Notes under the pieces: generated by a model
Told to the model about the DNA's origin: nothing
Databases searched by the model: none
The model's input: only the letters and a program-made list of their open reading frames with translations
Shown: positions 57,709 through 64,000 of the stretch, one piece after another
Layout: every line of letters starts with the position of its first letter
Numbering within the stretch: the stretch's first letter is position 1
Position numbers and translations under genes: made by a program
From: Podocnemis expansa
Lineage: Eukaryota; Chordata; Testudines; Podocnemididae
Assembly: GCA_007922195.1 (NCBI GenBank)
Contig: ML681998.1
Coordinates: 12,380,070 to 12,444,069, forward strand
Length of the DNA: 64,000 nucleotides
Direction of reading: 5' to 3'

Positions 57709-60000
57709 GGCTAGAAAAATGGAAAATATAGGATTCAGATTCCATATCTGGAACTGGTTTGGGTGGAGAGAATCATTTAATCTTTTAAACACCCTCTATC
57801 TACCACCTCGTCCCCTAAAATAGTCATAAGCTCGTCATCTCCCTTAAGGGTCCTTGCATTTTTAATTTTTTCCCCCTCTCTATGTACTTCCGAAATCAAA
57901 TGAACCACAGTGAAACATAAGGAGTTCTATAATACTATAATAATACTATAATACTTGTCAAGTGGTCCCTATTTATTATTTTCAAATGCCACAATTATTA
58001 GAATATGAATATTAGAATATTATTTTTGCCTGCCTGCCTGTCTGTCTCAGAGTGCATGTGTGGATTCATTTTTTCACAGTTCTTTGAAAAGGAAATATGC
58101 TATGACAACACCTATTTCTTATGATGCTCATGTGGGTTAGCAGTTACTTCACTGTTCAGTAAATGACAGTCATGAAAATGATCACTAGAAGTGTGACCAA
58201 CAATAAGTTCATTCAGTTTTATTTAATCTCCTCTTAGAGACGGTTTACATTTAAAAAAAAAACAAACAAACAGATAAAACCTATATGTCTTGTTGTCCTT
58301 TTCAGGTCATTTAAGTCCTGGGTACTTTGACACCAGAAAATTGTAGGCTTATGATTGGATTGAATTTAGGGGAGATGACAAAGTTTAAAAGGCTGTGGAA
58401 TTTGATTCATGAGCAGGTCTTGAATACTCCACTTGCTAATGATTGGCAAGCATGGAAGCATTAACTCATGAGTTTTGGTAAAATTTAAAGGGAGATGATT
58501 AAATTAAAATTGGTAAAATTTAGAGGGAGACAATTAAATTAAAAAACATGCTTCTGTCTAATTTTTTTTTTAACCTATTGGTACAAGTGGCATATAAGAT
58601 TACATACTGTGACAAAGATATTAAAAAGAAAGAGTTTCTGTATGTTTACTTTGTGTATTTTTCCAGTAGAGTTGATTGGTTTTGTTTGTCTGTGTGGATT
58701 TTTCACTCCATAACAAGAAGAGAGAAAGATTTTGTAAAGCTATAAAAATTGGCAGGAAGACTTACCTCTTTTTATGCCTACATCTAGTGGTTTGTTTTAT
58801 GTAGTTTTTGGAGGGATCTGAAGACATGCTTCTTGTAGTGATGAAGGGATGGGAAGGAGTTTATGTAGATGACTGACCTCACTCCTAATAAAATGACTAC
58901 TACAGTGCTACTGGGATTGAAGTCTCTCATTATGTTGGTGTCTGGAGCATGGACAGGAATCTTCTAATTTTAAATCTAAATAAATAGCTCTTTGAAAGAA
59001 CTCTTCACTGTTTTTAATGAACTAGATTTCAAGTTCTCAGTGTCCTTTCATTGTAAAGTGAAGGGAGCCTGTTTTGTAGATTGTGGAAAAAATCTTCAAA
59101 ATATATATTCATTGTAAACAGAAACCGCTAAATCTGTCATCATTGCCACTGCTGCTGCCACAGAGTAACTTTGCCAAGACTGGTCAGTTTTATTGCCACT
59201 GTTCAGAAGCTAATAAGCAGCATTGAACTGTAAAACAGAAGAGGCAGGTGCTAGAGTTAGTTGCAGGGGAGGAGAAAATAGACTGGAAAAGCAGTGAAGT
59301 GATGGAAGCTTGATACCTACCTCTTCAGAGGCTCTGATCGTGAAGATACACAATTCCTCTGCTGTCCTGCAGATTAGAGGCAGTTGGCAGTGACTGTACC
59401 CTGGTAGAAATCCCAGCCCCTTTCTCTTTCCTAGCAGCTCTAGTAGTAAGGCCAGGGTTTCTCACTAGGTCCTGGACCTCACTGGTGGGACCTTCCGTCT
59501 TCATTCTGGACCTCACTGGTGGGACTTCCCCTCTTCATCTTCCATATCTACTTCTGGCTACTAGGGGTCTGGTTAAGATGTTTTCAATCCTTGCTTCTGA
59601 AGAAAGACGAAAAGATATATATGTAGTTTAGCTCCATGATAACTAAGGTAGGACCCTTAACTCTCTGTAAGTATTTGAAGAGTGTAAGTACCAAGGAGGG
59701 AGTAAAGGTTAGTCAGCTACATGGGAGTAATGGGTTGAAATGCAGAAAACGCAAATGGTTAGCCAAGAACTGATATAATGTGGAGTTCTGTCCTGAGGGG
59801 AAAGGATGAGGCCCTGCTGCAAGAGCCATTTTTAATGTAGACCAGATAAGCATATAGTCAGATATTTGCAGGAACCAACCCAGCACTGTGCTATAACTAG
59901 ATTATGTGGTGTCATCTGCCTTCCATCTCTACCTTCTCGGACTCTCCTACTGAAACAGACAGTACCAGTTGGCTAATGATTATCCTATCATTCCTCACAG
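57709..60000. other. Cadherin-like gene intron, no recognised feature
   Basis: AT-rich and low in identifiable repeats. There is a near-repeat of ggacctcactggtgggac at about 59475 and 59508, a 35-base tandem duplication. The final stretch gives the cattcctcacag acceptor. Confidence 0.5.
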
Positions 60001-60205
60001 AGTTGCGATTGTGGAGGCTGTTTCCTTCCAGAGCCGGCCTCTTTCCTATACCCTGTTGATGAACCCCAGTGGTCTGTTCAGCCTGAGCCAGGAGAGTGGG
60101 GAGCTCAGTTTGACCCATACAGTGGATTATGAGCGTGAGCACCATCTCTATGAGTTACTCGTGAAAGCAGTGGAAGCTGAGAGTGGGCTTAGCAGTGTAA
60201 CTGAG
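60001..60205 (+). CDS. Cadherin-like gene, internal exon (body of second extracellular repeat)
   Basis: The acceptor is cattcctcacag ending at 60000 and the donor is actgag|gtacag. The 205-base exon enters in phase 2 and leaves in phase 0, joining the preceding AA to A (Lys) and continuing VAIVEAVSFQSRPLSYTLL. It contains NPSGLFSLSQESGELSLTHT (the F-x-x-x-x-x-x-G-x-L element) and VDYEREHHLYELLVKAVEAE, a DRE-like DYERE followed by the L-x-V-x-A-x-E strand F. Both motifs are standard for a cadherin repeat. The exon ends in the middle of strand G (SGLSSVTE), which the next exon completes. Confidence 0.9.
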
Positions 60206-61368
60206 GTACAGAGAATCCACTTCACCTTACAATGATTCTTTTCATTAGAGTCACTGTTTCCTTCACCAAGACTTCACTTGTGTGTTTAGTAATCTTGTGA
60301 CATACACTGATAGTCTAAGTAACAACACCAAGTTGCATGTAGTTGTGGGGGGGCGGGGAGGATGGTTTTATTGTCAAGGCAGTAGACTGAGAATCTGGGA
60401 TCAATTTCTGGGGATGCAGAAGTCCTTCCCATATGATGTTGGCCAAGTAACATTCTTCATGTTTGTTTTAAAAATGAAATCTCTTTAAAAAATGGGGTTG
60501 TCTGATGCTTTCTTACTCAAAGAGGGATTGTGGGAATGAGTTTGATAATCTCTGAGGAATTGACATATTACAGTAAGTACCTAGACATTGAGATTTCCAG
60601 AGGGGTAGCTGTGTTAGTCTGTGTACAGCAAAAACAATGAGAGTCCTGTGGCACCTCATAGAATAACAGATTTCTTCAGGCATAAACTTTCATGGGCTCT
60701 TTGTCAGATGCATCTCTGAGATGTATATCTGAGAGATTTGAACTGCAATGTGCTGTGAGCAAGTGCTGAGCAAAATAGCAAATAGGTGACAAATTTTTTT
60801 CCAGTCCATTTATGACTCAGAAGCCCAAATCTTTTTTGTAACATTGGTTTCACATTGAAACATAACATTTCAGGTATTAATATGTGAGAAGTGACTTTTA
60901 GTCCAAATTTTAGATTTTGAGTTAAAAAAAACCCCTTTTTTAAAAAATGAAAATAGGACACTCCTGACTGAGTGATTCTGGGTTTGATTTTTAAAAGAGC
61001 AGGAGAGAGAATTCCTGTTCTGAAATTGGACCAAGCTTGTGAAGTATAAAATGTGGAAAACCTTCTGATTTTTAGGTTTGCAGATTTCATAGCAAATATT
61101 CTGCAGTGCTACATTGTACTAAGACTCTTGAATTCCCAACAAACATGATTTTAAAATGAGAATGAAATACTTTGTAAAAGTAAATCCATTGAGTGTTCAG
61201 ATGTGAATGAAGGGGGTAAAAAGTAGCAAGGCTTCCCAGGGCCAGTACATGAGCACTCTCACACATTTCATTTACCATAGCAGTAGGTCAGCCCTGGAAG
61301 TGAGATTCTCTTCGGTAGACACTTTCTTTTTCTGTTTAGTGTTTTCTTTTGCCTCCTGTCCCACACAG
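60206..61368. other. Cadherin-like gene intron with a SINE copy
   Basis: Apart from the SINE at 60592-60715 I see no feature. Confidence 0.5.
60592..60715 (+). mobile_element. SINE of the foldback family, single-arm copy
   Basis: It begins with the head ccagaggggtagctgtgtta, which contains a tRNA-like box A (TAGCTGTGTTAGTCTG). It continues agagtcctgtggcacctcat and cataaactttcatgggct. Unlike the copies at 7298 and 46270 it lacks the inverted second arm. It probably shows the ancestral, non-folded form. Confidence 0.8.
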
Positions 61369-61480
61369 GTCATAGTTCACATCACTGATGACAATGACTG
61401 TTCTCCAGAATTCGAACACTCCATTTACAGCTGTGACAACATTCCTGAAACCATCCCAGTTGGAACATCTCTACTGCAAG
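61369..61480 (+). CDS. Cadherin-like gene, internal exon (end of second repeat, start of third)
   Basis: The acceptor is tcctgtcccacacag and the donor is ctgcaag|gtgatc. The 112-base exon enters in phase 0 and leaves in phase 1. It reads VIVHITDDNDCSPEFEHSIY and then NIPETIPVGTSLLQ. The DDNDCSPEF linker is a recognisable variant of the DxNDNxPxF calcium-binding motif, and PETIPVGT matches the start of a third repeat. Two cysteines (in DCSPEF and YSCD) flank the linker and may pair. No further exon was found before the window ends, so the gene continues to the right. Confidence 0.88.
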
Positions 61481-62437
61481 GTGATCATTTCTCTACTACC
61501 TCTTATTCCATCTCATCACAAGAATTAACGTAAAGTGACTGCGGTCTCAAATCAATTCAAATTTTTATCTTTTTCATCAGCATGATATCTGAGAACCTTT
61601 CAGAAGTGCATTAAAGGATATGACTAACCTCTGTCATATGGTTCTTCTTCCTCTTTCAAAAGAGAATACTGTTAGTGGATTTTTGTTCTGTATATAATGT
61701 GCTGCATGGCATCTTTTTCTTTTTACATCAGGCTAAAGAAGTCTGCATTACCCTTAGAATGAAAGGTGGTGAGGTTTTAAGGTAGTTCATATATTCTGCA
61801 GGATTTAATGCCATAGTTGTGGACTGGCCCCCTGAGAAATCTGTCTCCTATACAGATATCACCTTTGCAGTAGATAATTGCATTGTCCCAGAGGAGCAGA
61901 CCTATTGACCACAAACTTTCTCCTAGAGTTTTAGCTGACCTAGGTGTCCTGGGCTTGGACCAGTGAATGCCTTGAAGAGGAGAACTGAGCTCTTGAGCAT
62001 GAAGATATATTCTATGGGAAACCAGTGTAGTTAGAGAACAAGTTTTGCGTGCTCATGGTAACTTGCATTGCTGAGAAGGACGGCTGTGGTAATTTCTATT
62101 AGTTGTAGTTTCCTGGAGGGCAGCAGATGGTTTCATGCACTGCATCCTGTAATATCAGTGCATGACCTCAGTGGTCTAAGTCTCTTAGACATATGCTCTA
62201 GGAAGGAATATTCCACATCCCTGATGCTTAGAGGTGTGGCCTGTAGGCAAGGAGAGAACATCACCATCTGTCTTCAACAGAATGACAAGTACAATAATAT
62301 ATAACAATAGCATTTCTTCCCTGCATCAACAGGGCATCCTGGGTAAATGAAACCCTTCCTAGCCTGGGGGAACTCTTCAAGGTGATTACACATATCTGTC
62401 ATCACACACCATTAGGTAATTGACACTGATATAATTT
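61481..62437. other. Intron after the last exon seen
   Basis: No further exon or repeat is recognised. Confidence 0.45.
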
Positions 62438-62627
62438 GGTCTAGTTCAGCAAAACAAGAAAGGAGTCCTGTGGCACTTAAAGACTAACACATTTATTTAT
62501 TGCATGAGCTTTCATGGAAAAAATCCCATTTTGTTAGACTCTTTGAAGAGGGGGAGCTCTGCCATCTTCAAAGCGTCTAACGAAGTGGGATTTTCTCCAC
62601 GAAAGCTCATGCGATAAATAAATTTGA
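62438..62627 (+). mobile_element. Foldback SINE, truncated head
   Basis: Arms ggagtcctgtggcacttaaa (left only), ttgcatgagctttcatgg / ccacgaaagctcatgcgat and aatcccattttgttagact / gtctaacgaagtgggatttt form the inverted repeat. GATATAATT (about 62428) and GATACAATT (about 62625) flank it and may be a target duplication. The second arm is shorter than the first. Confidence 0.82.
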
Positions 62628-64000
62628 TACAATTAAGCTGTGTCTTTTCTTTAATTGGTTATAATTAGTTTTCTGTTTCATGCTCTATTACAGAAAGGCC
62701 AAAATCTCTTCAAACAGATAGGTTTGTCAGTACATATGGCATTCACAGGTTTTATAAAGTAGGTATTGCCATGTTGTAATTGAATTAAAACATGCTGAAG
62801 GAACAAACTTTTGAAAAGTATGTGCACCATATATTGGCATGCATGTGGTTTATCATTTCACATTAGGTGTGCCTAAGACTAGACTGATCAGATAAGTGTG
62901 AAACATCTAGACTGGGGTTAAATGCAAAAGGCTCCTCTGAATATCAGGCCTGTCCCTATAAAATTGAGACATCTCATCACCTTACCTAAGATATGCATAT
63001 ATTGTTACTTCGAATATAAACTTGCAAGAAGGTAAAAGTGCATTAGAAATGTCTGTTGTTGGCAGATTAAAGCTGCAGAAAATATCTGGGTACAAAAATA
63101 GCATAACTGAAAGGACACTGTCAGCATAAATTTCATATACTTATCAGTTAGAAATAATATCACAGATTAAATCTGAATTAATTGATTAAAGTCTAATGCT
63201 TTTCACTTTTTGCTATTAATTCAATCTTTTTATTTCACTGGAAATGAAAACTAGTATAGTTCAGACATTCTAAGCCACTTCAGTTTTCTTTGAGCTATCA
63301 TAATATACTTGAAATCATAATGTTGCAGGAAATTGTTTATCTGTGAAGCAGGAAAGTTAGATTTATTATTACAAATTTATATTTGCAATGTGGTTTTTAA
63401 AAAATCTAAATGTTGGGGCTATAGTAGTGTCCTTTTTAAGTGAAATGGAATTATCTGGAATGAATAATTTATGGAAGGGTAGATATGGAAAATAAGATTT
63501 CTGCACGCTATACTTAAGCATTTCACAAGCTTTCACTGTTCATATAGTTTGTCTTTTCTTTTTTCCCTTTTATATTTTGAGTAAATAGGTTAGTTATTAA
63601 TCATTGTTTCTACACTACTTATTCTATGTTCCCACTTTTAATAAAGCAGCACTTTTCATCTGTTATCTTAAACATCCCATATACATGCATGCTGCTTGCT
63701 CTGGCAGAGTTCATCTGCATCATCACATTTGGGTTTTCTGAAGGTGGGTTTAGTTTTGAGAAGTAACTGTCACATAGCTAATTAAATTTGACAGTTATCC
63801 CCAGAGAGAGTTGAGTCAAAAAACACCACCCTGGTAAAGCTCCTAGTCCAGGTAGCCTGTGTTAGTCCTTGACCCAGCAGCAATTGCTTAAATCAAATTC
63901 TTAAAAAAAGGCAGAGTCATAAACATAACATAAATGAGACAAAAAGCCCTTGGCCCTCAGGACTTTCATCTACGGCTCCTTTCTTTTTGTTCCAAGCAAG
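62628..64000. other. Intron or downstream DNA at the right edge
   Basis: AT-rich, with no exon or repeat recognised. The cadherin-like gene must continue beyond the edge because its last visible exon ends in phase 1. Confidence 0.45.

Noticed and set aside
1..64000. Bacterial-type systems (CRISPR arrays, operons, toxin or defence islands)
   Set aside because: Split exons, LINEs, SINEs and MITEs show a vertebrate nuclear genome; the repeats present are transposon-derived and not spaced like CRISPR arrays.

Overview
This is an animal nuclear window: no operons, long introns, CpG-rich promoter sequence, a 400-base N gap, and retroelement families typical of sauropsids. CR1 LINEs dominate. With a DIRS-type tyrosine-recombinase retrotransposon, many hAT and Harbinger-like MITEs, and a foldback SINE family, the repeat set points to a turtle. 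That assignment rests on my recognition of repeat families, not on a database search.

The one host gene I can support is a plus-strand cadherin-superfamily gene. A CpG-rich promoter and first exon lie at about 14.44-14.93 kb; that exon encodes a signal peptide and runs into the gap at 14926-15325. Four phase-compatible internal exons follow at 46860-47054, 57103-57328, 60001-60205 and 61369-61480. Together they encode most of one extracellular cadherin repeat, a complete second repeat and the start of a third. The gene runs off the right edge. Assignment of exon 1 to the same gene is inferred. The family member is not certain; a large non-protocadherin cadherin (for example neural-cadherin-like type III) is my best guess.

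The rest is intergenic or intronic DNA built from stacked transposons. Region by region: 1-14 kb is upstream DNA with small MITEs, a CR1 scrap, a foldback SINE with a 12-base target duplication, and a diverged 240-base direct repeat. 15.3-46.8 kb is the putative first intron. It holds an old CR1 at 21.5-22.3 kb, an unidentified degenerate coding remnant at 23.5-24.4 kb, a heavily nested DIRS retrotransposon at 25.1-33.8 kb, a CR1 at 37.6-39.6 kb split by a TTAA-flanked MITE, and palindromic TTTCGAAATA MITEs. 47.2-57.1 kb (the next intron) holds an old antisense CR1 split by two DNA transposons, and a younger antisense CR1 whose 998-codon ORF2 is uninterrupted and keeps the endonuclease and reverse-transcriptase motifs. 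57.3-64 kb holds short introns with one hAT MITE and SINE copies.

No rRNA, tRNA, CRISPR or bacterial-type feature was seen. The most interesting material is the layered insertion history, in which target-site duplications and rejoined host sequence give a relative chronology, and the uninterrupted CR1 ORF2.
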